Of a stretch of DNA of 64,000 nucleotides, positions 54,904 to 64,000 are shown one piece after another. Made by a program: the position numbers and the translations under genes. The notes under the pieces are model-generated. The model saw only the letters and a program-made list of their open reading frames with translations, did not search any database and was not told the DNA's origin. How positions within the stretch are numbered: position 1 is the stretch's first letter; every line of letters starts with the position of its first letter. The stretch spans positions 25,022,133 through 25,086,132 of the forward strand of contig CM019718.1 of the NCBI GenBank assembly GCA_009760885.1, in the 5' to 3' direction. This DNA is from Achatina immaculata. Lineage: Eukaryota; Mollusca; Gastropoda; Stylommatophora; Achatinidae.

Positions 54904-56404
54904 TTAAGGGCATAAGGAAAATTTTCCACCAATGAAAACAGGTTACCTATCGACTGGTATTTTACAAAATAGCGCCAGATATAATTAAACACGAACCCCA
55001 TTAAACGAGACCTAAAAAAAAAGGGCACTCAAGGTTGAAACTGGCCTGGCTGGGATAAGTGCTATGAAACGGCTGTAGAGTACTAGGAAATCTACTCATA
55101 AAACTGCGTGACTCACAACTTTCACGCGCCATCGAGGTCCGCAGAGCCCAGATCACGAGCTCATCCAGTGGGCGTGAGTAGTTTTTCTTGCTGGACGAGG
55201 AGGCCGTGGTCTCACCTCCGCCTGGTCTGAGAGTTCCGCAGGCCCTGAAGCCTGCAGATTTCACGCTATTAATCTTAATGGTTATTCAATGAGCGCTGTA
55301 GCATTAAATGTGGTTAAAGCTTTGGGCGTGTTAGCGATACCCCCAGTCATTTTTTTTTTTTTTTGGAGGTCACGATAATGAGTTGTGGGCGATGATGGTT
55401 TCTTAGGCATCCACTGCGAGTTTAGAACACCCGGTTCTGAGGAGAAAGGAGTAGCAAAGTCAGCAGCGAACTGTATCATAATGCGAAAGTTGTGAGTTGC
55501 GAGACCTCCTGATGTACCCTTGCCTCATTTTACTAATACATGGGGAAATTGTCGATGACGTCATTTCATATAAAAATAGACACTGAAACTCTAAAACTGA
55601 TGACGTATTTAACAGAAATGACATATATATATATAACGCCGGGAAAAGCTCAATATGAGAAGAGTACAACAAACAGGACATTGAAAACTATTTTACAAAA
55701 CTAAAACTCGTCATACATGAAGCGACAAGATATTAGAACATGATTTTTATTCAAAAACTAAAGTTCAAACTTCATCGAAATATAAAATTTAATTTATTAC
55801 AGCAACTAATTCAAAGATATTAAGACTAAAAAAAAAAAAACAAAGAAATTTCAAAAAGAAAAATCATTTCTTTTAAAAGTCTCCGAAAGGACTGCAGAGA
55901 ATTGAGAAAAAAAGATCTCACCACTTGTCGCACGCCATCTAATGCTTCAAGGAAAATTTTCAGGCGGAAATTTATATAATCCGAGAATTCCGAGCTGGAC
56001 CCAATGGATAGAAAGGGAAATGTAGCAGATTTTGAATTCCCATGTTTCTAGACTTATATACATTACAATCTCTCGGCTTTTGTCTTCCATGCTAATGGTC
56101 TCAATTTGTTTTCTTTAGATTTTTTTTTTATTTATTTCTCCAAGCCCGCTGCTGCTACAAGAAACGTCATTTACGTCTTTCAGGGGTGATCCACAGAGAT
56201 TTAACCGAGTTCCCCCCCCCCCCCCCCCCTTTTACTGCCCTCGTTGAGAAACCCTGATAGAGAAGGTATAGTTCTAGGACTAAGGGGAAAAAATGTGATC
56301 TGTTCGTAATTCACTAGCGACAAACTAAAGATAGAACTTTAGTAAATTCATCCATCGGATCATCATCATCATCATCTTCTTCTTCTTCTCTTCTTCTATC
56401 TCAC
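54904..56404. other. Intergenic stretch
   Basis: An open frame on the minus strand (55001-55264, 87 codons) has no recognised relative. There are homopolymer T, A and C runs at 55350, 55830 and 56212. No gene is called. Confidence 0.4.
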
Positions 56405-56640
56405 TGGTACTGTGACCTGGTCTTCTTTGCAACCAATGCGGTCAAGATGTTGAGGCTCATCATAGTGTCTGTTTGGGAGTGGGTCATGGCAGCTATTTTT
56501 TTTTTTTCGGTCCCTGAGTGGAGTTGTAAAGTTGGCGGTGTGCAGTAATAATTTAGCAGAGTCCACCACCACGATCCCTGTCCCCTTAGCCAGGCTAGAT
56601 CTGTTACTGTTGGCATCAGCACGATCTTCGTCTGCTATAC
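56405..56640 (+). repeat. Dispersed repeat family D, copy 3
   Basis: TGGTACTGTGACCTGGTCTT, GGGAGTGGGTCATGGCAGCT, AGCAGAGTCCACCACCACGA and CCCTTAGCCAGGCTAGATCT. It matches, in the same order, the reverse complement of 58865-59092. Confidence 0.75.
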
Positions 56641-57218
56641 CCTGATGCTAGTATAACAGCTACGGATCACTGACCTTTATGCTAGTATATCAGCTACGGA
56701 TCACTGACCCTGATGCTAGTATATCACCTACGGATCGCTGACCTTGATGCTAGTATATCAGCTATGGATCACTGACCCTGATGCTAGTATATCAGCTATG
56801 TATCACTGACCCTGATGCTAGTATATCAGCTACGGATCGCTGACCCTGATGCTAGTATATCAGCTACGGATCACTGACCCTGATGCTAGTATATCAGCTA
56901 TGGATCACTGACCATGATGCTAGTATATCAGCTATGGATCACTGACCCTGATGCTAGTATATCAGCTATGGATCGCTGATCCTGATGCTAGTATATCAGC
57001 TATGGATCGCTGCTCCTGATGCTAGTATATCAGCTATGGATCGCTGCTCCTGATGCTAGTATATCAGCTATGGATCACTGACCCTGATGCTAGTATATCA
57101 GCTATGGATCGCTGATCCTGATGCTAGTATATCAGCTATGGATCACTGACCCTGATGCTAGTATATCAGCTATGGATCGCTGATCCTGATGCTAGTATAT
57201 CAGCTATGGATCGCTGAT
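56641..57218. repeat. Minisatellite, 34-bp unit, 17 copies
   Basis: The unit is GATGCTAGTATATCAGCTAT plus GGATCACTGACCCT. The sequence ACTAGCATGTCAGCTACGGG in the family D copy at 58790-59092 (minus strand) resembles the unit, so the array likely grew from the end of the adjacent family D repeat. Confidence 0.95.
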
Positions 57219-58198
57219 TGCCAAATTGGACAGCGTATTCACTCCCTCATCCACCAGTACCACAAATAAAATACACCAATATTTTTTGTTCACAATTAAC
57301 GTCTCTTAAATCATCTGGCACCAAATACGTGACTCATCAACGTTAGTGTTTCAATGTTTTTTGTCTCCTAAAAACCTGAATGTTTGCTTCAACCGCTTCT
57401 CCCACAATCCCTTGAAAGCTTTCACGACATTTTTGCTTGTAATTTTACATGAGAGGGCCCGTCTTTCTTCGTGTTTTAAAATCGCTCCGATTTAATGGGC
57501 ACAAAACTTGAAAACCTCTGCTTTCCTTTTATTTTGGCAATGAAAGCCATTACAGATAGTCTACCGTCCATCTTGGCCTATTTATTTTCCATTTGTTGAA
57601 TGCGGCTGCCAATAAAACGAACTTTTTCAATAGAAGAGCTCAGAGATGACTCACGACGCTATTTTCAAGTTCGAATGGGCGTTAGCAATTATGCGCGGAG
57701 GAAATGACTATTGCCAAAATGAGGTTTACTATTTGGAAGAAATATTTAAGAAGATGTTAGTAAATTTATGTTATAACAGGTTACTTCAGGAAGTGAACAA
57801 AAAAGTTTTACAACATGCGGTAAAAATGGTCTTGTCATGATGTTAAGAAAAATTTGGGATATGGTGTTAGTGTCCATATTTTCCCCCCCAATCTGTCCGC
57901 ACACCAGAGGTAGTATGGTCTGCATCACACCTGGCTACCTTTACTTTTATAGCTTCAGAAGGAGCCAGATGTCTGTTTTTACAGGTATGTGACTGATACG
58001 CCTCCGATAGCCACTGACCTGGTGGTTAAAAGCTAGTTCATCAGGTGCTGCGCTTCTCCACCGTTCACGAACTGAACAAACAGAGCATAGAAACTAAGAA
58101 ATATAATAATACCGAATGACCAGCATTTTGTACCAGATGAGAGTGTCCTCTTTCTCCGATATTTGTGTCTTCGATACATTGTAAGAAAAGTTTCAGTG
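57219..58198. other. Intergenic stretch
   Basis: A 64-codon frame at 57646-57840 (LEEIFKKMLVNLCYNRLL) is varied in residues, but I do not recognise it. Nothing else is seen. Confidence 0.4.
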
Positions 58199-58199
58199 A

Positions 58200-58200
58200 G

Positions 58201-58235
<35 letters not shown>

Positions 58236-58238
58236 TCA
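58200..58238. repeat. (CTTT)n microsatellite
   Basis: About nine pure TTTC units. Confidence 0.97.
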
Positions 58239-58789
58239 CCAAAAATAACGTCGAGGAATAAAAATACCCTCGATGAAGGTGAAGAGATAAAACCGGAAGC
58301 TAGCCTCGTTGTAAGAGACATATTTATTCCTTTCTTCCTCCTCTTGTTAACCCTAGAAGTTAATCATTCCTTCTTAGCTAGAGAGAAGTATCGAGCTTAA
58401 AACATGGAAGGAATATCGAGAAGACAGGAAGCTGAGCACGAAATCGATACCGGAAGTGGCCCTGCCAATGCACTTGACTTCGATTCGCCATCTTGTCAGC
58501 CAATTAGAAGTGGTTCTCACCCAAAGCGACACTTTTATCGTAGCATTCACCGCCGGGTAGTTCTGACTTTGTTATTTTTTTTTAATGAATTAGACAGTTT
58601 TACCAAAAGCTGTACTCTTACAAAAGTTCATGAACATACAACATCTAATGTAAAGTCTTCCTTCTCTCTCTCATGAATAAAATTATACGCATTCAGAATC
58701 AAACAACATAACCTGGGCTTAAATTCCCGTCATCTAAATAACTTTGTACATGCTTCTTGCCGGCAAAGACCCTGTCTGATCTGACATTA
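58239..58789. other. Intergenic stretch
   Basis: A 90-codon frame at 58404-58676 has no recognised relative. Confidence 0.4.
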
Positions 58790-59092
58790 AACGACCCGTA
58801 GCTGACATGCTAGTGTGAGGATAGGCGAACTACTTGTGTAGCCGATCAAGATCCTGTCTTACCTCTCCGTTGGTAACACCATTAGTAGATTTAGCTTGGC
58901 TAAGGGAGCAGGCATCGTCGTTGTCCTCATGGTGGTGGACACTGCTAAAGAAGTATTAGGTACCCTCTGCTTGTCAGGTCCACTCATGGACTGAAAAAAT
59001 AGCTCCCATAACCCACTCCAAAGCCGACACGATGCTGTGCCACAACATCTGCAACGCTTCGACTGCAAAGAACATCAGGTCGCAGTTCCAGG
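58790..59092 (-). repeat. Dispersed repeat family D, copy 4
   Basis: The minus strand reads CTGGAACTGCGACCTGATGT, GGAGTGGGTTATGGGAGCTA, GTGTCCACCACCATGAGGAC, CCCTTAGCCAAGCTAAAT, and further on ACTAGCATGTCAGCTACGGG. This is the longest and most complete copy. Confidence 0.7.
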
Positions 59093-59099
59093 GAGACAA

Positions 59100-59230
59100 A
59101 GGACAAGACTGGACAAGACAAGACGAGACAAGACAAGACAAGACGAGACGAAACAAGACAAGACAAGACAAGACAAGACAAGACAAGACAAGACGAGACA
59201 AGACAAGACAAGACAAGACAAGACGAGAGA
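59100..59230. repeat. (GACAA)n pentanucleotide array
   Basis: About 25 units, with GACGA variants in several positions. Confidence 0.97.
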
Positions 59231-59376
59231 TATATTTCTTAATCCGTGATTTAAATGGTACTCCCATTGCGCCGCGACCTTCTTACTTATTCTTGGCTCA
59301 TGTACTCACAAGAGAATGATTAGCAACTTGTCGCCAGCCACACTTCATTCCTTCAAGCCAAGATAAAGACTAGGGT

Positions 59377-59386
59377 ATTGTGGATT
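59377..59386 (+). repeat. Left TSD of the family 4 LINE
   Basis: ATTGTGGATT is repeated at 59801-59810, directly after the GA tail. The surrounding AAAGACTAGGGTATTGTGGA also recurs near 59829. Confidence 0.65.
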
Positions 59387-59800
59387 GAATGCTGGAAAAT
59401 CACCAAAACCATAGAAAACAAGTTGAATTCTTTCCAGACTAAATGTTCACGAAGAATTGGAAAAATATTTTGGCCAAACACCATAAGAAATAACATCTTA
59501 TTGGCAGAAATGCAGATGAAGGCACTGACAGCAATTATTGAGGAAAGACGCTGGCGATGGTTGGGACATGTGCTCCGAATGACTGATAACTCACTACCAA
59601 AAATAGCACTAAGTTGGACACCACAGGGGAACAAGAAGTAAGGGTAGATCAAATGAGACATGGAGAAGAACAACACAGAGGATGTTGACCAATAGAGGGC
59701 TCACCTGGGCAAGAGCAGAAGAAAGGCAAAGGACAGGCATTTGTGGAAATCCCTTGCGGAAGCCCCATGTGCCCTGGGCACTTAAGGTTCAAAGAGAGAG
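59387..59800 (+). pseudogene. LINE C-terminal part, family 4
   Basis: A 5'-truncated LINE with an 87-codon frame: FQTKCSRRIGKIFWP, RNNILLAEMQ, EERRWRWLGHVLRMTDNS, ALSWTPQG, then a stop, a decayed RRTT-type segment and an untranslated GCCCTGGGCACTTAAGGTTC. It ends in GAGAGAG. The 10-bp TSD defines its limits. Relatives are at 17172-17285 and 18535-18830. Confidence 0.85.
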
Positions 59801-59984
59801 ATTGTGGATTCTAACAAAGACACATAATAAAGACTAGGGTATTGTGGATTCCAACCAAGATACATAATAAAGACCAGAGTATCGTCGTAATTTAAGGTTA
59901 ATAAATATTTATAATAGACAAATGAAGATATTGACGATTTTTCTGCCGTGACATTGGCAGTTTCTGGGAAGATGAAAACTCATA

Positions 59985-60375
59985 AGACACTAAAGATAAT
60001 CAAGGTTAGTAAGACGCCAAAGATAATCAAGGTTAGTAAGACACCAAAGATAATCAAGGTTAGTAAGACACCAAAGATAATCAAGGTTAGTAAGACACCA
60101 AAGATAATCAAGGTTAGCAAGACACCAAAGATAATCAAGGTTAATAAGACACCAAAGATAATCAAGGTTAGTAAGACACCACAGATAATCAAGGTTAGTA
60201 AGACACCACAGATAATCAAGGTTAGTAAAATACCACAGATAATCAAGGTTAGTAAGACACCAAAGATAATCAAGGTTAGTAAGACACCACAGATAATCAA
60301 GGTTAGTAAGATACCAAAGATAATCAAGGTTAGTAAGACACCACAGATAATCAAGGTTAGTAAGACACCAAAAAC
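59985..60375. repeat. Minisatellite, 27-bp unit, ~14 copies
   Basis: The unit is AAGACACCAAAGATAATCAA plus GGTTAGT. As 27 is a multiple of three, it keeps frames open on both strands (KTPKIIKVS repeats on plus). Not a gene. Confidence 0.95.
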
Positions 60376-60604
60376 AGCAACCACATTCAGCATCAGTATT
60401 ATCTGTTTAAAATTGACTGACTAAACATTAATGTTTACAACCATGTCATCATCTATGTACATAGAAAAGACATTTATATGCGCTATGGAAATCCTTTTTA
60501 AGAATACAACCGAATTAGAGAAAACGATTAATAGTATTAGAATAGTCAGCTATATCTCGATCAGATACAACTTTCTAAAGATCGGAAACAACAAGACTTT
60601 CGCA
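60376..60604. other. Intergenic stretch
   Basis: No feature is recognised. Confidence 0.4.
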
Positions 60605-60735
60605 TGGTAAAGTAATAGAACACAGTGTTTTTGAGATTAGACCTTTAAAAAAAATAATCATAGACAAAGCACTTTATACATGAGAGAAACTACAATGATA
60701 AGAGACTTGAACCTCGGGTCTCGGTAGGATCATTA
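60605..60735 (-). mobile_element. tRNA-SINE fragment, old copy
   Basis: AGATTAGACCTTTAAAAAA, TAGACAAAGCACTTTA and GACTTGAACCTCGG-TCTCGG match, with many changes, the reverse complement of the SINE at 1285-1559, from its 3' part up to the B box. The A-box half is missing. Confidence 0.65.
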
Positions 60736-60756
60736 CAGGATATAACGCAATAGTAT

Positions 60757-61290
60757 TATTCTTATCTTATATCTTATATCCTTCCCGTGCCGTTAAACGT
60801 CACATAGGGCTCACAAAGTAGTTCGCCAATTTTTCCTGTCTTCGGCGAATCTTTCAACCTCATCAAAGGATTTTATGCCTGTTAATTTGGCCTCTCTTAA
60901 TAACGTCCTCTTCAGAGTTTCACGCGGTCTGCCTCTTTTTGTTCGGCCTGTTGTGTTCCACTTGATAGCTTGTTTTGGGATTCTCTGATCTCATCAAGTG
61001 ACCAACATATGTCCATCTCCTTTCCCTGATCACCCGTGAGACTGGTTGTTGTTCAGTCATCTGTCTTATCTCTGCATTGTTCTTGAATTCATTCCACTTG
61101 ATGCCGAGTATTTTCCTTAGGCATTTGTTTTCAAAAGAGTCTAATTTCTTTTCTATTTCTTTAGTTGTTTTCCAGCTTTCGCATGCATAAATGAGTGTGG
61201 ATATTACATTTGAATTGAATAGTCTTAACTTGGTTTTTGTGGTTATAACTTTTGAGTTCCATATGTTCTCAAGATTCTTGAAGATTGATG
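60757..61290 (-). pseudogene. LINE 3' part, family 3, longest copy
   Basis: On the minus strand it starts near KNLENIWNSKVITTK and runs through STLIYACESWKTTKEIEKK, KCLRKILGIKWNEF, VIRERRWTYVGHLMRSEN, then a frameshift and RGRPRETLKRTLLREA, TGIKSFDEVERF, NWRTTL and a stop. An AGATATAAG-type tail lies at plus 60757-60780. It shows that the short family 3 ends elsewhere belong to a LINE with the YACESW and RRW-Y-GH layout. Confidence 0.88.
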
Positions 61291-61699
61291 GTGAAAATAG
61301 TATTATTACAAGGATGTATTTCCATAGGTAAGAGTAATTAACTCTTTGATTCCTGCATTAGTATGCATGTTCCACCAGAATAAATTCTGATGAGAAATTT
61401 GGGTTGAAAGAAATAGAAAGGAAATTAATTACTCCGTAATTAAAAAAAAAAAATTAAAGTTATGTTAAAATGTACTATTTTTAATTTTATAAAGATTTTT
61501 TGCTTAGATATCGCTCTTAAAATTGATTCACAAAGCCAACATTGCCGGCTGTGTTTTGTAGCAAGAGAGTTAAAAAAAATATAACAACGGTAGGTAGAGA
61601 GGTGTATCTTAAAGCGTGTACCCCAACGCTGCTAGAGATAGTGGACTTGAAGGCTGCATTTTAGGGGAAGTAATCCACAAATAAACTTAATTCCACATT
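61291..61699. other. AT-rich intergenic stretch
   Basis: No feature is recognised. Confidence 0.4.
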
Positions 61700-62088
61700 T
61701 TAAAAGGGTGCCTTCCCTTGCACTTCGCTAAACAGTATATTGACACCGTATATCATAAAGAAGTGTGGTTAAATGAGCAGTGCAGACAGATAGAGGACTC
61801 TCATATTAAAGACAGCAAAAACATGCACAAACGAATTAATGAACTCACAGACAGGAAAACAAAATATACCACAGGATGCCTGAAATCGAAAGAAGGTAAA
61901 ATGTTAATGGGAAAAGAAGACATTGTGGACAGGTGGACAGATTATATCGGTGAGCTATATGGAGGAGAAAGACCAGAATTAACTCCAGATACTGAAAACT
62001 GTGAGGGACCACCAATACTTGAAGATGAAATCATAGATGCCATCAACACATGAAAGGAAAAGCGACTGGGCCTGATAATATAACACTA
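61700..62088 (+). pseudogene. LINE linker upstream of the RT (internal fragment)
   Basis: A 111-codon frame reads KMHKRINELTDRK, then LKSKEGKMLMGKEDIVDRW, DYIGELYGGERPEL and ILEDEIIDAI. After a stop comes GKATGPDNI at about 62060, the block just before RT fingers in RTE-type LINEs. Both the endonuclease and the RT core are missing, so this is an internal piece cut on both sides. The right edge runs straight into the 46-bp satellite. Confidence 0.75.
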
Positions 62089-63141
62089 TAATAAATGAAT
62101 CACATGACCAGCGGTCAAGTAGCATATAACACTATAATAAATGAATCACACGATCAGCGGTCTGGTAGCGTACCAAACTATAGTAAATGACCTACACGAT
62201 CAGCGGTCTAGTAGCGTACCAAACTATAGTAAATGACCTACACGATCAGCGGTCTAGTGGCGTATCACACTATAGTAAATGATCTACACGATCAGCGGTC
62301 TAGTGGCGTATCACACTACAGTAAATGATCTACACGATCAGCGGTCTAGTGGTGTACCACACTACAGTAAATTATCTACACGATCAGCGGTCTAGTGGCG
62401 TATCACACTACAGTAAATGATCTACACGATCAGCGGTCTAGTGGCGTACCACACTACAGTAAATGATCTACACGATCAGCGGTCTAGTGGCGTACCAAAC
62501 TATAGTAAATGACCTACACGATCAGCGGTCTAGTGGCGTATCACACTACAGTAAATGATCTACACGATCAGCGGTCTAGTGGCGTATCACACTACAGTAA
62601 ATGATCTACACGATCAGCGGTCTAGTGGTGTACCACACTACAGTAAATGACCTACACGATCAGCGGTCTAGTGGTGTACCACACTACAGTACATGACCTA
62701 TACGATCAGCGGTCTAGTGGTGTACCACACTACAGTACATGATCTACACGATCAGCGGTCTAGTGGTGTACCACACTACAGTAAATGATCTACACGATCA
62801 GTGGTCTAGTGGCGTACCACACTACAGTAAATGACCTACACGATCAGTGGTCTAGTAGCGTACCACACTACAGTAAATGACCTACACGATCAGTGGTCTA
62901 GTAGCGTACCACACTACAGTAAATGACCTACACGATCAGTGGTCTAGTAGCGTACCACACTACAGTAAGTGACCTACATGACTAGCGGTCTAGTAGCATA
63001 CCACACTACAGTAAATGACCTACACTACCAGCGGTCCAGTGGCGTACCACACTACAGTAAATGACCTACACGATCAGTGGTCTAACATACCACACTACAG
63101 TAAATGACCTATACTACCAGCGGTCCAGTGGCGTACCACAC
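62089..63141. repeat. Satellite, 46-bp unit, ~23 copies, left part
   Basis: The unit is ACACTACAGTAAATGATCTA plus CACGATCAGCGGTCTAGTGG plus CGTACC. Variants occur in runs. The array continues at 63785 after the SINE complex. Confidence 0.95.
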
Positions 63142-63154
63142 TACAGTAAATAAC
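63142..63154 (+). repeat. Left TSD of the SINE composite
   Basis: TACAGTAAATAAC recurs at 63785-63797. Ordinary units read ATGAC, so the shared ATAAC supports a true duplication. Confidence 0.7.
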
Positions 63155-63784
63155 AATTTTTTATAAATAGGAAACTACGAGGTTTTGGTACGGTAAAGTA
63201 AGATAACAAATATTGTAGGATTAAACCTCGAAAAAATCGTAGACAAAGCACTTTAGTGAGACGTGAGAGAAAGAAAAAATCACAAGAGAATTACCTGGGA
63301 TTCGAACACGGACTCCGGTAGGACGAGCAGCCGTCTAGCCACGAGAGAACAGCGTACTATCGACTTAGCCAACTAGCACCCCAAAAAAGGTGTTTTGTTG
63401 ACATAGTCTTTAGCAACTGGTCAGCAGACATGAGAGATCGTGACACCCGGAAAGAAACGAGGTCGTGACACACAGAAATTCCGTAGCTTAGATTCATTCT
63501 CTCTAGCAGGTACCAACTAGACAAACATACACACGGTCTCCTGCCATGTCTGGTGCAAACTTGAACAACAATAACAAACGAACGAATACTTATTACATGA
63601 AGTTAGTTTCAGGTATAGTCTTAAGGAACAATTTTTTATAAATAGGAAACTACGAGGTTTTGCCGGAGTCCGTGTTCGAATCCCAGGTAATTCTCTTGTG
63701 ATTTTTCTTTCTCTCACGTCTCACTAAAGTGCTTTGTCTACGATTTTTTCGAGGGTTAATCCTACAATATTTGTTATCTTACTT
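63155..63784. mobile_element. Composite inverted tRNA-SINE
   Basis: From 63155 to about 63394 lies the SINE of 1285-1559 in reverse orientation (B box in reverse at about 63299-63309, A box near 63366). After ~230 bp of unrelated sequence, 63629-63660 repeats the first ~33 bases, and 63662-63784 is the B-box to 3' part in forward orientation. Bases 63662-63784 pair with about 63195-63317 with one indel and one or two mismatches. The block has a 13-bp TSD, as if it had inserted as one unit. Confidence 0.8.
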
Positions 63785-63865
63785 TACAGTAAATAACCTA
63801 CACTACCAGCGGTCCAGTGGCATACCTCGCTACAGTAAATGACCTACACGACTAGGATTGTATTT
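63785..63865. repeat. Satellite, 46-bp unit, right part
   Basis: Resumes as TACAGTAAATAACCTACACT and ends near 63860. Confidence 0.85.
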
Positions 63866-64000
63866 TATTAGTATATCTATCGTAAAGTTGCCTCGGAGTA
63901 GAGAAGAACTTCGTTTTGATAATCCTATTTCCCTCCCCCCCCCCCCCCCCCCGTGATTACTGCTTTCTTCGCGTGTCTGCTGCTACGCCATTCACTCTGT
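63866..64000. other. Intergenic end of window
   Basis: A C run lies at about 63935-63952. No feature is recognised. Confidence 0.4.

Noticed and set aside
55001..55264. 87-codon minus-strand frame as a protein gene
   Set aside because: No domain, no relatives recognised and no transcription signals. I could not distinguish it from chance.
59948..60424. 158-codon frame of KTPKIIKVS repeats as a gene
   Set aside because: It comes from a 27-bp minisatellite. The opposite strand is open too, and there is no unique domain.

Overview
This is a stretch of animal nuclear DNA, almost certainly gene-poor. It holds non-LTR retrotransposon pieces of several families, a mariner remnant, hAT-like and snapback MITEs, tRNA-derived SINEs and very many minisatellites. 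No operons, no convincing multi-exon host gene, no rRNA and no functional tRNA gene were seen. The repeat style (RTE-type LINEs ending in short tandem tails such as GAT or ATGA/CTGA, LINE-nested minisatellites, and a GGGGAAATAA-type motif near 3360-3400) suggests a lophotrochozoan, most likely a mollusc. That assignment is inference and is not proved by any host gene.

Layout. 1-8 kb: a possible partial coding tail at the left edge, LINE 3' ends, a mariner-type snapback, a SINE with a clear 14-bp target-site duplication (TSD), and a mariner transposase pseudogene. 8-17 kb: 25-bp and 40-bp minisatellites, a minisatellite that reverses polarity, a second tRNA-SINE, and old LINE and hAT scraps. 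17-21 kb: a 21/24-bp minisatellite between two inverted LINE ends, then a 20-bp minisatellite split by a 1.34-kb non-autonomous retroposon. 22-23.7 kb: a 31-bp minisatellite with a nested LINE end. 24.0-27.4 kb: the best gene-like object, a nearly complete RTE-type LINE (intact endonuclease, damaged reverse transcriptase) set in an AT-rich tandem repeat. 28-33 kb: simple repeats and LINE ends. 33.8-35.6 kb: a second, oppositely oriented copy of the 1.35-kb retroposon beside an RTE end. 36.9-45.8 kb: two CR1/L2-like LINE tails in opposite orientation, each with a minisatellite at its 5' limit, a 1.7-kb 31-bp minisatellite, a LINE end encoding a C2H2 zinc finger, and a long RT fragment with an intact YADD. 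46-51 kb: a 191-bp near-perfect snapback MITE, more minisatellites, and two copies of a short repeat with an ATC tail. 52-54 kb: an RTE copy interrupted by a ~198-bp palindrome made partly from its own sequence. 54-64 kb: compound microsatellites, a 34-bp minisatellite apparently grown from a dispersed repeat, further LINE and SINE remnants, and a 46-bp satellite interrupted by a composite inverted SINE.

How the parts relate. At least four interspersed elements sit inside tandem arrays, and several arrays seem to have grown out of element sequence. By my own addition of spans, tandem repeats make up roughly a fifth of the window. I found no convincing new gene system. The most interesting items are structural: SINE and LINE copies carrying inverted self-duplications, the two-copy 1.35-kb retroposon family, the snapback MITE, and the minisatellite-transposon link. 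Most long open frames here are by-products of minisatellites whose unit is a multiple of three, or antisense shadows of LINEs.
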